Shown here in pieces: positions 1 through 9,000 of a stretch of DNA of 64,000 nt. Within the stretch, counting starts at the first letter, position 1; every line of letters begins with the position of its first letter. Under the pieces are notes generated by a model. The model was not told where the DNA came from and searched no databases. It saw nothing but the letters and a program-made list of their open reading frames with translations. A program made the translations under genes and the position numbers. This DNA comes from Nonomuraea candida (GTDB lineage: Bacteria > Actinomycetota > Actinomycetes > Streptosporangiales > Streptosporangiaceae): assembly GCF_000725485.1 (NCBI RefSeq), contig NZ_JOAG01000031.1:62001-126000 (forward strand). The letters are read 5' to 3'.

Positions 1-80
1 TCGTCGACGAGGCGCTCACCACCGGACTTCTTCCCGCAGGGGGCCGTCTCGGGGTCGAAGGGGATCTTCGTGCCTGTCAT
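1..80 (-). CDS. Unknown protein, N-terminal fragment
   Basis: An ATG at 80-78 is preceded on the minus strand by AAGGAG seven bases upstream, a good ribosome binding site. The frame stays open to the left edge, so only about 26 residues are visible (beginning [20 protein letters not shown]). The piece is hydrophilic, has one Cys and shows no recognisable motif. It lies 36 bp downstream of the ctaD stop on the same strand, so it is probably the next gene of that transcription unit. I do not recognise the family. Confidence 0.55.
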   Translation of the reverse strand, partial: MTGTKIPFDPETAPCGKKSGGERLVD

Positions 81-116
81 CGCCGATCTCCTTAGATGGG
101 CGAATTTCATGGGGGG

Positions 117-1716
117 TCAGCCGGACGGGCCGTCGCGCGGCGGCTCCTGCGGGCGCGGGCCCTGGCCGGCCTCGGGCTCCTCGGGGCTCTCGTCCTGCTC
201 CTCGTGGGGATAGTGCAGGTCGAAGGCGGGCCGCTCGGAGCGGATGGGCGGCATGCTGGTGAAGTTGTGGCGCGGGGGCGGGCAGCTCGTGGCCCACTCC
301 AGCGAGTTGCCGTAGCCCCAGGGGTCGTCGAGCGTGACCCTGGGCGCGCGCCTGGCGGTCTTCCAGACGTTGTAGAGGAACGGCAGCGTGGAGGCGCCCA
401 GCAGGAACGCCCCGACGGAGGAGATCTCGTTGAGCGTGGTGAAGCCGTCGGCCGGGCCGTAGTCGGCGTAGCGCCTGGGCATGCCGAGCTGCCCGAGCAC
501 GTGCTGGATGAGGAACGTGGTGTGGAAGCCGATGAACAGCGTCCAGAAGTGCACCTTGCCCAACCGGTCGTCGAGCATCCGGCCGGTCATCTTCGGCCAC
601 CAGAAGTAGAAGCCGGCGAACATCGCGAACACGACCGTGCCGAAGACCACGTAGTGGAAGTGGGCGACGACGAAGTAGGTGTCGGTGATGTGGAAGTCGA
701 GCGGCGGCGAGGCCAGGATGATGCCCGTCAGGCCGCCCAGGAGGAACGTGATGAGGAAGCCGATCGAGAACAGCATCGGCGACTCGAACGTCAGGTGCCC
801 CCGCCACATCGTGCCGATCCAGTTGAAGAACTTCACCCCGGTCGGCACCGCGATCAGGAACGTCATGAACGAGAAGAACGGCAGCAGCACCTGCCCGGTC
901 GGGAACATGTGGTGCGCGCTTGCGGCTGAAGACCGGGATGACCTCGGTGATGATGCCGAAGAACGGCAGCGCGATGATGTAGACCTCGGGATGGCCGAAG
1001 AACCAGACCTGGGTGCCGAGCTTGCGGTCCGACTCCAGCACCAGCAGCGCGGCGGCCAGCACGGGGAAGGCCATCAGCACGAGCATGCTGGTCAGCAGCA
1101 CGTTCCAGGTGAACAACGGCATCCGGAACATGGTCATGCCGGGCGCCCGCATGCCGATGATCGTGGTGATGAAATTGACCGCGCCGAGGATCGTGCCGAG
1201 CCCGGACAACGCCAGCCCCATGATCCACAGGTCCGCGCCGACCTGCGGCGAGTAGATCGACGACGACAGCGGCGTGTAGGCGAACCAGCCGAAGTCGGCC
1301 GCGCCCCCGGGCGTGAAGAACCCGGCCAGCACCATCAGCCCGCCGAACAGGAACAACCAGTACGCCACCGCGTTCAGCCTGGGGAAGGCCACGTCGGGCG
1401 CGCCGATCTGGAGCGGCATGATCACGTTCGCGAACCCGGCGAACAGCGGGGTGGCGAACAGCAGCAGCATCACCGTGCCGTGGATGGTGAAGAGCTGGTT
1501 GTACTGCTGCTGGCTGACGATCTGCATGCCGGGGGCGGCGAGCTCGGCCCTGATGAACATGGCCATCACGCCCGCGATCAGGAAGAACCCGAACGAGGTG
1601 ATCAGGTAGAGGTACCCGATGACCTTGTGGTCGGTCGTGGACAACCAGGACGCGATGACGGTCCCGGTGCGACGGCGCCTGACCTGCTCGATCGAGGTCT
1701 CCCGAACGGTCGTCAC
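117..1716 (-). pseudogene. ctaD: Cytochrome c oxidase subunit I, frameshifted by an internal deletion
   Basis: This encodes the aa3-type oxidase catalytic subunit, a 12-helix haem-copper protein of the plasma membrane. The GTG start at 1716 follows GGAGGGG. The first frame (1716 to about 924) carries the helix II haem ligand motif TIHGT and the CuB motif HPEVY, and ends SRK. The second frame resumes with AHHM, carrying the CuB His pair, then HFHY, and ends at 117. Between SRK and AHHM the family normally has about 23 residues (PxFGYK...VW). They are absent and the frame shifts by +1, consistent with loss of about 68 bp. Without the shift the first frame would read to about position 16 as nonsense. 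Either a real null allele of one ctaD copy or an assembly or sequencing error would explain this. Confidence 0.85.
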
Positions 1717-1901
1717 GGCTGCTCCCCTCCGACGCGGAGTTGTGCCTGCCCCGATCTACCCATTCCACGCCAACGATCGCCGCTCGGCTAGGCGTTCTTT
1801 GCGATTGGCGGCCGAAAGCTTTGATCCGGCGCGGTCCACATTGCGGATACTTACCGGCCTACCTGGCGACATCTTCTATCCTTCGTAGGCCACACAGAAT
1901 C

Positions 1902-1908
1902 GGAGGAG
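1902..1908 (+). promoter_or_regulatory. RBS that decides the aminotransferase start
   Basis: GGAGGAG lies directly against an ATG at 1909 but six bases before an in-frame GTG at 1915. Normal spacing therefore favours GTG 1915 as the start over the ATG that a longest-ORF rule would choose. Confidence 0.6.
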
Positions 1909-1914
1909 ATGCTC

Positions 1915-3120
1915 GTGACCGCCCAGCGTGACTACGCCGACCTCGTCCAGCGAGGGCTCTCGCTCGACCTCACCAGGGGCAAGCCGTCGCCGCGCCAGCT
2001 CGACCTCTCCAACGATCTGCTCAAACTGCCCGCGTCCTACAAGGCGGCCGACGGCACCGACGGCCGCAACTACGGCAACCTCCAGGGCCTGGCCGAGCTG
2101 CGCGAGCTGTTCGCACCGCTGGTGCAGGTGCCGGCCGAGCAGCTCGTCGTCGGGGGCAACTCCAGCCTGACCCTGATGCACGACACCGTGGTGCACGCGC
2201 TGCTGACCCCGGTGCCGGGCGCCGCGCGCCGGTGGGTCGAGGAGCCGGAGATCACGTTCCTGTGCCCCGTCCCCGGCTACGACCGGCATTTCACCATCTG
2301 CGAGCGGTTCGGGATCAAGATGGTGCCCGTCCCGATGAACGCGGACGGCCCCGACATGGACGTGGTCGAGCGCCTCGTGGCCGAGGACGCGAGCGTCAAG
2401 GGCATGTGGTGCGTCCCGAAGTACAGCAACCCGTCCGGCATCACCTACGGCGACGAGACCGTGCGCCGGCTGGCCGCCATGCCGACGGCCGCGCCCGACT
2501 TCCGGATCTTCTGGGACAACGCGTACGCGGTGCACCACCTCACCGACACCCCCGACGAGCTGGCCGACCTGCTGGCGCTGGCGACCGCGCACGGCAACGC
2601 CGACCGGGTGTTCGTCTACGCCTCGACCTCGAAGGTGACGCTGGCCGGCTCCGGCGTCTCGTTCTTCGGCGGCTCCCCGGCGAACGTGAAGTGGTTCCTG
2701 CACAACACCTCGAAGCAGTCCATCGGCCCCGACAAGATCAACCAGCTCCGTCACGTGGAGTTCCTGCGTGACGGCGCCGGCGTGGCCGCGCACATGCGGC
2801 GGCACGCCGAGCTGATCGGGCCGAAGTTCGAGCTGGTGGACAAGATGCTGAGCGAGCGGCTCGGCGACCTGGCCACCTGGACGAGCCCGCGGGGCGGCTA
2901 CTTCATCAGCCTGGAGGTGCCGCACGCCGCCGAGGTGGTGGCCCGGGCCAAGGCCGCCGGCATCGCGCTGACGCCCGCGGGCGCCACGCACCCGTACGGC
3001 CAGGACCCCGACGACCGCACGATCAGGATCGCGCCGACCTTCCCCGGCCTGGACGAGCTGGAGCAGGCCATCGACGGCCTGGCCGTCTGCGTCCGCCTGG
3101 TCGCGGAGGAGCGCGGCTGA
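1915..3120 (+). CDS. Aspartate aminotransferase, subgroup Ic type
   Basis: A PLP-dependent transaminase of 401 residues, cytosolic, predicted to interconvert aspartate/2-oxoglutarate and oxaloacetate/glutamate. The pattern matches the actinobacterial AspB-like family (corynebacterial AspB type) rather than classic AspC. Visible landmarks are LTRGKPS near the N-terminus, KYSNPSG around 170, FWDNAYAVHH around 200 with the PLP-pyridine Asp, the Schiff-base Lys in ASTSKVTLAG around 240, and the C-terminal Arg in TIRIAPTFP that binds the substrate carboxylate. The length is normal. It is transcribed divergently from ctaD and convergently with the next gene. MocR-like or alanine-type specificity cannot be excluded from sequence alone. 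Confidence 0.85.
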   Translation: MTAQRDYADLVQRGLSLDLTRGKPSPRQLDLSNDLLKLPASYKAADGTDGRNYGNLQGLAELRELFAPLVQVPAEQLVVGGNSSLTLMHDTVVHALLTPVPGAARRWVEEPEITFLCPVPGYDRHFTICERFGIKMVPVPMNADGPDMDVVERLVAEDASVKGMWCVPKYSNPSGITYGDETVRRLAAMPTAAPDFRIFWDNAYAVHHLTDTPDELADLLALATAHGNADRVFVYASTSKVTLAGSGVSFFGGSPANVKWFLHNTSKQSIGPDKINQLRHVEFLRDGAGVAAHMRRHAELIGPKFELVDKMLSERLGDLATWTSPRGGYFISLEVPHAAEVVARAKAAGIALTPAGATHPYGQDPDDRTIRIAPTFPGLDELEQAIDGLAVCVRLVAEERG

Positions 3121-3139
3121 CCCCGGGCACGACGTGAGG

Positions 3140-3172
3140 GGCGGCCCCCGCCGGATCTCAGCGGGGGCCGCC
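3140..3172. terminator. Strong convergent hairpin
   Basis: GGCGGCCCCCGC (3140-3151) pairs perfectly with GCGGGGGCCGCC (3161-3172) around a nine-base loop. It sits between the convergent aminotransferase and membrane-protein genes and overlaps the last codons of the latter, so it can serve both strands. There is no U-tract, as is usual in actinomycetes. Confidence 0.7.
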
Positions 3173-3736
3173 GCCGTTCCTGAAGCCGAAGATGTACTCC
3201 CGCGTCTCGCTGGGATGGAACCAGACGTCGACGCCGGGCTCGAAGACCACGTTGTCGCGGGCGCAGTAGTACAGGCCCTCCCACACCGACAGGGCCTTCT
3301 CCCTGGCCGGGGCCTCCAGCGCGTCGCGCTTGCGGGCGCCGTACGAGCCGAGCACGTTCAGCAGGCCGAGCCCCCAGAACACGCCCGTCAGGCAGAACGG
3401 GGCCAGCAGCACCTCGCCCCAGTTCGGGTCCTGGCCCATCGCGATCACCAGCGACACGACCAGGTGCACGAGGGCCGCGACCAGCAGCAGCACGTATCCC
3501 TGGTTCCTGGCCCACGGCGTGTAGTGACGGCTGGGGAACGACAGCCACACCGCGAGCTGCGTGCGGTGCATGACGTGCTTCGACGCCCCCAGCGCCGCGG
3601 CCGTCGGCAGGTCGGCGACCTCGCGCGCGCCCGGTAACCTGACCCGCCCGATCTTGTACGTGGTGCCGGCGGCGACCGCCCCCGGAACCGCGACAACCTG
3701 GTCACTCTCCGAACACAAGGGGCACCCGACTTTCAC
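3158..3736 (-). CDS. Small membrane protein with a single CxxC
   Basis: I do not recognise the family. The 192-residue protein starts with a CPLC pair, which is only half of a usual zinc ribbon. After about 80 polar residues come two hydrophobic segments (about 80-105 and 115-140), and the tail is cytoplasmic-like and polar. GTG 3736 is preferred. A TTG at 3772 is in frame but would overlap the promoter of the divergent oxidase gene. No clear ribosome binding site precedes either start. The gene is alone on its strand here and ends in the shared hairpin. Confidence 0.6.
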   Translation of the reverse strand: MKVGCPLCSESDQVVAVPGAVAAGTTYKIGRVRLPGAREVADLPTAAALGASKHVMHRTQLAVWLSFPSRHYTPWARNQGYVLLLVAALVHLVVSLVIAMGQDPNWGEVLLAPFCLTGVFWGLGLLNVLGSYGARKRDALEAPAREKALSVWEGLYYCARDNVVFEPGVDVWFHPSETREYIFGFRNGGGPR

Positions 3737-3752
3737 CCAGGGCAGTCTGGCC

Positions 3753-3780
3753 TTTGGGAACGTCCTGCGCAAACCATAGT
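3753..3780 (+). promoter_or_regulatory. Probable leaderless promoter of the GlcD-like gene
   Basis: TTTGGG (3753-3758) and CATAGT (3775-3780) are separated by 16 bp. The -10 element ends nine bases before GTG 3790 and no ribosome binding site is visible, which fits a leaderless transcript. Confidence 0.4.
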
Positions 3781-3789
3781 CTGCATCAT

Positions 3790-5151
3790 GTGAGACCGAT
3801 TGATGCCCTGGTGGACTCCCTGCCCGAAGCCCGCGTCCTGACCGACCCCGACGTGATCGACTCCTATGCCCGCGATCGCACGTTCGTCGCGCCCGGCAAG
3901 CCGCTGGGGGTCGTGCTGGCCGCCTCCCGCGACGACGTGGTGACCACCCTGAGGTGGGCGAGCGAGCACCGCGTGCCGGTGGTGCCGCGCGGCGCGGGCA
4001 CCGGCCTGGCGGGCGCGTCGGTGGCCGGCGACGGCTCGATCGTCCTGTCGCTGGCCAGGATGACCGCGATCAGGGAGCTCTCCCCGGCCGACGAGATCGC
4101 CGTCGTGGAGCCCGGCGTCATCACCGCCGACCTCGACCGGGCCGCCAGGGAGCACGGCCTGATGTACGCGCCGGACCCGTCGTCGTACGAGATCTCCACC
4201 ATCGGCGGCAACCTGGCCACCAACGCCGGCGGGCTGCGCTGCGTGAAGTACGGCGTGACCAGGGACTCCGCGCTCGGTCTTGAGGTCGTGCTGGCCGACG
4301 GCCGGGTGCTGAACACCGGCCGGCGCACGATGAAGGGCGTCACCGGCTACGACCTGACCGGGCTGTTCGTCGGCTCCGAGGGCACGCTCGGCGTGATCAC
4401 GGCCGCCACCGTGCGGCTGCGCCGCGCGCCGGCCGCGCCGCCCGCGACGTTCGCCGCCGAGTTCGGCTCGTTGCGGGACGCGGGGGCGGCCGTGTCGGCG
4501 ATCATGGCGGCCGGCTGCCAGCCGTCGCTCATGGAGCTGCTCGACCGCGCCACCCTGGAGGCGATCGACGAGTGGCGCAACATCGGGCTCGAACCGGCGA
4601 CGCAGGCCATGCTGATCGGCCAGTCCGACGCGGCCGACGGCCAGGCCGTGGCCGAGCGCATGCGGCGCATCTGCGCCGACAACGGCGCCTCGTTCGTGGC
4701 CGTCTCCTCCAGCCCGCAGGAGGCCGAGGAGCTGATCGGGCTGCGCCGGCTGGCGTACGGGGCCAAGGAGCGGCAGGGCGCGTGCCTGGTCGAGGACGTG
4801 TGCGTGCCGCGGTCCGCGCTGCCCGAGATGATCACCAGGATCGAGGCGGCGGCGGTCCGGCACGGGGTGCGGATCGCCACGGTGGCGCACGCCGGCGACG
4901 GCAACCTGCACCCGGTCTTCATCTTCGCGCACGGCAGCCTGGAGCCGCCGCCCGAGGTGTGGGCCGCGGCGGACGAGGTGTTCAAGGACGCGCTGGAGCT
5001 GGGCGGCACGCTCACCGGCGAACACGGGGTGGGCCTGCTGAAGCGGCGCTGGCTGGAGCTGGAGTCCGGGCCGGTGGCGGGTGAGCTGCAGCGGGGGATC
5101 AAGGCCGTCTTCGACCCCTTGGGCATCCTCAATCCGGGCAAGGCCATCTGA
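3790..5151 (+). CDS. FAD-linked oxidase, glycolate oxidase GlcD / D-lactate dehydrogenase family
   Basis: A 453-residue flavoprotein with an N-terminal PCMH-type FAD domain (about 30-210) followed by the FAD-oxidase C-terminal domain (about 215-453). FAD-binding motifs PRGAGTGLAG and IGGNLATNAGG are clear, as is the late GEHGVG motif. The family oxidises 2-hydroxy acids such as glycolate or D-lactate, passing electrons to a quinone or partner subunit. No GlcE or GlcF partner gene is adjacent. The start is GTG 3790, since the extra residues up to 3754 would run through the apparent promoter. Substrate cannot be assigned. Confidence 0.85.
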   Translation: MRPIDALVDSLPEARVLTDPDVIDSYARDRTFVAPGKPLGVVLAASRDDVVTTLRWASEHRVPVVPRGAGTGLAGASVAGDGSIVLSLARMTAIRELSPADEIAVVEPGVITADLDRAAREHGLMYAPDPSSYEISTIGGNLATNAGGLRCVKYGVTRDSALGLEVVLADGRVLNTGRRTMKGVTGYDLTGLFVGSEGTLGVITAATVRLRRAPAAPPATFAAEFGSLRDAGAAVSAIMAAGCQPSLMELLDRATLEAIDEWRNIGLEPATQAMLIGQSDAADGQAVAERMRRICADNGASFVAVSSSPQEAEELIGLRRLAYGAKERQGACLVEDVCVPRSALPEMITRIEAAAVRHGVRIATVAHAGDGNLHPVFIFAHGSLEPPPEVWAAADEVFKDALELGGTLTGEHGVGLLKRRWLELESGPVAGELQRGIKAVFDPLGILNPGKAI

Positions 5152-5332
5152 TGGCCAGAGTTGATCTTGCCTTGATCAAGCCGTGACCTTGGGTGCCAGG
5201 ACCCACACGACCTGCGACGAGACGCTGACTTTTTGCGTCAAAAGATGAATCTTCTGACACGTCCGGCAGACGTCCCGATAGTCACGCTGGTAGCGTTTTG
5301 CCTCATCTACTGGGTTGTGATGGGGGTCCGAC

Positions 5333-7900
5333 GTGAATCAGTTCCAGCCGTTGGCGGCGGACGATCCGCGGCGGCTGGGGGCGTATGACATCGTCGCCCG
5401 GCTCGGCGAGGGCGGCCAGGGCGTTGTCTATCTCGGCAAGAGCGACTCCGGGGAACAGGTCGCGGTCAAGCTGCTGCACAACGCGCTCGTGGCCGACGCC
5501 GACGCCAGGACGCGCTTCCTGCGGGAGGTCGCGGTGGCGCAGCGGGTGGCGCGCTTCTGCACCGCCCCCGTGCTCCACGCCGACCTCGACGGGAGCCGCC
5601 CGTACATCGTGAGCGAGTACGTGCCGGGGCCCTCCCTGCGCGAGCTGGTCATCAACGAGGGGCCGCGGCGGGGCGCGGCGCTGGAACGCCTGGCGATCAG
5701 TACGGCGACCGCCCTCGCGGCCATCCACCGGGCCGGCATCCTGCACCGCGACTTCAAGCCCGCGAACGTGCTCATGGGGCCCGAGGGCCCGGTCGTGATC
5801 GACTTCGGCATCGCCCGCGCCCTGGACTCCCCCGGCGCGACGGCCACGGGGATGGCCATGGGGACGCCCTCGTACCTGGCGCCCGAGCAGCTCACCGGCG
5901 CCGCGGTGTCGGAGGCGGCCGACGTGTTCGCCTGGGGCGTCACGATGGTGTTCGCGGCGACCGGCAAGCCGGCCTTCGGCGCCGACTCCATCCCCGTGGT
6001 GATGAACCGCATCCTCAACGAGGAGCCGCAGCTCGGGAAGATGGAGGGGCTGCTGGGCGACCTGGTGGCCGCCTGCCTGTCGAAGGACCCGGCGCAGCGG
6101 CCGAGCGCGGACGAGCTGATCGTGCACCTCACGGGCCAGCCCGCGCCCAAGGCCGCCATCGAGCCCGTCACGGGCCGCCAGAACGTGGCCGCGGGCGCGG
6201 CCGGCGCGGCTGCCGCTGCCGCTTCCGGTGCGGGCGCCGCTTCCGGTGCGGGCGCCGCTTCCGGTGCGGGCGCCGCTTCCGGTGCGGGCGCCGACGGCGG
6301 CGCCGCCTCCCCGTCCGGCCAGGACGACTACCCCGGCCCCTGGACCCAGCCGACCGGCCCCCACGCGGTGGGCGGCGCGCAGCCTGCCCCGCCGCAGACA
6401 GGCGACTACGGCCAGGCGGCCGCCGCGGCGGCGCAGGGGCAGAGCGGCGCGGGCAGCGCCGCCCAGGGCGGCCCGCAGTCCGGCCTGCCGCACGGCGGCC
6501 CGGCTCAGGGCGGCCCGGCTCAAGGTGTGCCCGGTCAGAGCAGCCCTGGTCAGGGTGTGCCCGGCCAGGGTGTGCCCGGCCAGGGTGTGCCCGGCCAGGG
6601 TGTGCCCGGCGCTTCGGGGCAGGGCGGCGCGCCGAACGGCCCGCACGGACCGCAGGCGGGCGCGCCCCAGGGCGGCCCTCAGGCCGGCATGCCGCAAGGC
6701 GGGCCCGGCCAGGTGGGTCCGGGTCAGATCGGCTCGGGCCAGAATGGTCCCGGTCAGGGCGGGCCCGGTCAAGGTGGGCCCGGTCAAGGTGGGCCCGCTC
6801 AGGGTGGGCCCGGTGCCGCGCCGAACGGCGGGCCGCAGGCCGGGATGCCGTTCGGGCCCGCGGGTCAGCCCGGCAGGCCCGGCGGCCCCCAGACCCCGCA
6901 CGCCCAGGGCGGCCCGGGCGGGCAGCCCGGCGCGGCCGGCAGGCCGCCGCACGGCCCGGGGACTCCCCCCGGCCACCCCTACCAGCAGGGCAGGCCGGGC
7001 GGCCCGAACGGCCCCACGGGGCCCGGCGGAGCCGCCGGGACGCGGCCGGGTGACGGGGCGCCCGCCAAGCAGCGCCGCACCCTGACGCTCGCCCTGTCCG
7101 GCGCCGCCGCCGCGGCCCTGCTCGTGGTCGTCGGGGCGGTCGTCGTGCAGGCGGCCGGCAAGGAGGTCCCGGTCGTGGCCGTGGGCAAGTCCTCCAACGA
7201 CTCCGACGGCGGCTCGGGCGCGGGCCAGCCGGTCGAGCCGCCGACGGCCCAGCAGTCCCCGCCCGTCACCCTCCCGACGGACACCATGGCGCCGATCCCC
7301 ACGCTGGACATCGAGCCGGAAGAGACGAAGACCAAGAAGGCCAAGAAGCCCACCAGGGAGCCCGTCGCCCAGGTGCCGAACCCGGTCACGCAGGCTCCTC
7401 AGTCCCGGCCCACCACCAAGCGGCCCGAGCCGACGCCGACGAAGACCAGGAAGAAGAAGACGTCGACGGTCGTGGAGCCCGGCGAGGAGCCGACGGTGAA
7501 GCCGTCCGACGGCCCCACGAGGACCCTGCCCGCCGGCAAGACGCCCCCGCCCAGGCCCAGGCCCAGGCCGTCGCCGAACCCGTACACGGCGACCGGGGCG
7601 TGCGGCGCGGGCTACAAGGTGATCAACTCGCGCGCGCTGGGCAGCAGCGCCGTCATCTACCTGCTCTACAACAGCGGCGCGGGCAAGAACTGCGTGGTCA
7701 CCATGTCGAAGCTGCAGTGGCCGGGCAAGATGCCGATGAGCGCCACGCTGCAGGTCAAGGGCGGCACGCCGGTGACCAACAGCGGCTCGTTCACCTCCTA
7801 CGCCGGCCCGGTGCGCGTGTCCGCGGCCAAGAAGTGCGTGATCTGGGGCGGTTCGTGGGGCACCCAGAGCTGGAAGTCCGGCTGGAGCCACTGCAGCTGA
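5333..7900 (+). CDS. Receptor-type Ser/Thr protein kinase with SapA-like extracellular domain
   Basis: The kinase domain spans about residues 17-270: glycine loop GEGGQGVVYLG, VAVKLL lysine near 46, catalytic HRDFKPAN, DFGIA and the APEQL segment. Phe replaces the usual Leu in HRDLKP. A linker of about 290 residues, rich in Ala, Gly, Pro and Gln, follows and is built partly from tandem DNA repeats. One transmembrane helix lies at about 584-608, followed by a Pro/Lys/Thr-rich stalk. The last 100 residues (about 755-855: ACGAGYKVI, YLLYNS, GKNCVV, SYAGPV, KCVIWGG) resemble spore-associated protein A of streptomycetes. The GTG start follows GGGGG. The architecture implies sensing outside the membrane; the ligand is unknown. 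Confidence 0.9.
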   Translation: MNQFQPLAADDPRRLGAYDIVARLGEGGQGVVYLGKSDSGEQVAVKLLHNALVADADARTRFLREVAVAQRVARFCTAPVLHADLDGSRPYIVSEYVPGPSLRELVINEGPRRGAALERLAISTATALAAIHRAGILHRDFKPANVLMGPEGPVVIDFGIARALDSPGATATGMAMGTPSYLAPEQLTGAAVSEAADVFAWGVTMVFAATGKPAFGADSIPVVMNRILNEEPQLGKMEGLLGDLVAACLSKDPAQRPSADELIVHLTGQPAPKAAIEPVTGRQNVAAGAAGAAAAAASGAGAASGAGAASGAGAASGAGADGGAASPSGQDDYPGPWTQPTGPHAVGGAQPAPPQTGDYGQAAAAAAQGQSGAGSAAQGGPQSGLPHGGPAQGGPAQGVPGQSSPGQGVPGQGVPGQGVPGQGVPGASGQGGAPNGPHGPQAGAPQGGPQAGMPQGGPGQVGPGQIGSGQNGPGQGGPGQGGPGQGGPAQGGPGAAPNGGPQAGMPFGPAGQPGRPGGPQTPHAQGGPGGQPGAAGRPPHGPGTPPGHPYQQGRPGGPNGPTGPGGAAGTRPGDGAPAKQRRTLTLALSGAAAAALLVVVGAVVVQAAGKEVPVVAVGKSSNDSDGGSGAGQPVEPPTAQQSPPVTLPTDTMAPIPTLDIEPEETKTKKAKKPTREPVAQVPNPVTQAPQSRPTTKRPEPTPTKTRKKKTSTVVEPGEEPTVKPSDGPTRTLPAGKTPPPRPRPRPSPNPYTATGACGAGYKVINSRALGSSAVIYLLYNSGAGKNCVVTMSKLQWPGKMPMSATLQVKGGTPVTNSGSFTSYAGPVRVSAAKKCVIWGGSWGTQSWKSGWSHCS
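6221..6292 (+). repeat. Four exact 18-bp tandem repeats in the kinase linker
   Basis: The unit GCTTCCGGTGCGGGCGCC occurs four times without mismatch and encodes ASGAGA in frame. Confidence 0.9.
6554..6811 (+). repeat. 15-bp repeat tracts in the kinase linker
   Basis: GGTGTGCCCGGCCAG repeats almost four times at 6554-6610 (GVPGQ). A related 15-bp unit encoding GGPGQ repeats near 6746-6811. Both keep frame. Confidence 0.8.
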
Positions 7901-7921
7901 CGCCGCCACCGTCGTGACGTT

Positions 7922-7952
7922 CGGGCCGTCGCCCTCGCCGGGCGGCGGCCCG
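7922..7952 (+). terminator. Hairpin after the receptor kinase
   Basis: CGGGCCGTCGCC and GGCGGCGGCCCG form a 12-bp stem with one mismatch, about 20 bp after the kinase stop. Confidence 0.55.
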
Positions 7953-7979
7953 CTCTGTGCCGGTACGCCGGGCCTGCGC

Positions 7980-7985
7980 TAACGT
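7980..7985 (+). promoter_or_regulatory. -10-like element TAACGT
   Basis: TAACGT lies seven bases before an ATG at 7993 that opens a short frame. The spacing would suit a leaderless transcript. No convincing -35 is seen. Confidence 0.3.
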
Positions 7986-7992
7986 GCTTGGC

Positions 7993-8121
7993 ATGATCGC
8001 CGTCCCGCCGACGGCGGAGCACGTGGAGAAGGGCCGGCGGACGCCGTACCCCGGAGGCGGTGCCGGCGGGCACCGGCCCCGGGCGGCGGCGCCGGCGAGC
8101 ATCCGGGAGGGGAGCCCATGA
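7993..8121 (+). CDS. Possible 42-residue leader ORF coupled to the hydratase gene
   Basis: An ATG at 7993 opens 42 codons (starting MIAVPPTAEHVEKGRR) and its stop overlaps the hydratase start as ATGA. The product is basic and rich in Gly, Ala and Pro, with no known motif. The TAACGT upstream would place the transcript start at about the ATG. High GC makes chance open frames common, so this is tentative. It could simply be 5' leader. Confidence 0.3.
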   Translation: MIAVPPTAEHVEKGRRTPYPGGGAGGHRPRAAAPASIREGSP

Positions 8122-8894
8122 CGAGCCTGGTGCACAAGGAGCTGGCGGGCGGCGTCGCGACCATCACCCTGGACTCGCCGCCCAACCGCAACGCGCTGTC
8201 CGTGCGCCTGCTGGGCGAGCTGTCCGATCACCTCAGGTGGGCGCTGGCCGAGCCGGCGGCCAGGGTGATCGTGCTGACCGCCACGGGTCACGTGTTCTGC
8301 TCGGGGGCCGACCTCAAGGAGCAGCGCGCCTCCCAGGACCGGCCCGGCGCGCCGGTGACGGCGTCGTTCCCCGAGGTGCTGGAGCTGATCTGGGAGAGCC
8401 CGAAGCCGGTCGTCTGCCGGCTCAACGGCACCGCGCGGGCGGGCGGCCTGGGGCTGGTGGCCGCGTGCGACTTCGCGATCGCGCCCCTGACGGCGTCGTT
8501 CGCGTTCACGGAGGTGCGGCTGGGGGTCGCGCCCGCCATGATCGCCGTCCCGGTGCTCAGGAGGCTGACCGCCCGGGCGGCGGCCGAGTACTTCCTGACC
8601 GGCGAGACGTTCGACGCCGCGCGGGCGGTGGAGATCGGCCTCCTCTCGCGGGCCGTGCCGCCCGAGGAGCTCGACGCGGCCGTCGCCCACTACGTCGACC
8701 TGCTGGTCAAGGGCGGCCCCGAGGCCCTCGCGATCACCAAGCGCCTGGTCAAGGAGGTGCCGGGGATGCCGTTCGGCGACGGGCTGCGCCGGATGACCGA
8801 GCTGTCGGCCGAGCGCTTCACCTCCGAGGAGGGCCAGGAGGGCATCGCCGCGTTCATGGCCAAACGCCCGCCCAAGTGGGTCCCCCAGGACTGA
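8118..8894 (+). CDS. Enoyl-CoA hydratase/isomerase family protein
   Basis: A 258-residue crotonase-fold protein, the usual length, starting at ATG with GGGAGGGG upstream. The oxyanion-hole motifs are visible as SGADLKE near 57 and ARAGGLGLVAACD near 110. The family position for Glu-144 (rat numbering) falls in FTEVRLGVAP, where the Glu of TEV is present. Substrates are acyl-CoA thioesters of fatty-acid or branched-chain degradation. It stands alone between a terminator and a convergent ROK gene, so the pathway is not set by context. Confidence 0.85.
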   Translation: MTSLVHKELAGGVATITLDSPPNRNALSVRLLGELSDHLRWALAEPAARVIVLTATGHVFCSGADLKEQRASQDRPGAPVTASFPEVLELIWESPKPVVCRLNGTARAGGLGLVAACDFAIAPLTASFAFTEVRLGVAPAMIAVPVLRRLTARAAAEYFLTGETFDAARAVEIGLLSRAVPPEELDAAVAHYVDLLVKGGPEALAITKRLVKEVPGMPFGDGLRRMTELSAERFTSEEGQEGIAAFMAKRPPKWVPQD

Positions 8895-9000
8895 CCACAC
8901 GCCTCCGCCCTGGCCCACGAGCCCTGCACCCCGCACGGCCTCGCACGGACCCACGGCAGGGGTCCCGGCACGGACGGTGGCCGCCTGGTCCAGGGGTGGT

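Noticed and set aside
96..929. 277-residue open frame on the plus strand over ctaD
   Set aside because: Arg/Gly/His-rich shadow of a conserved minus-strand gene.
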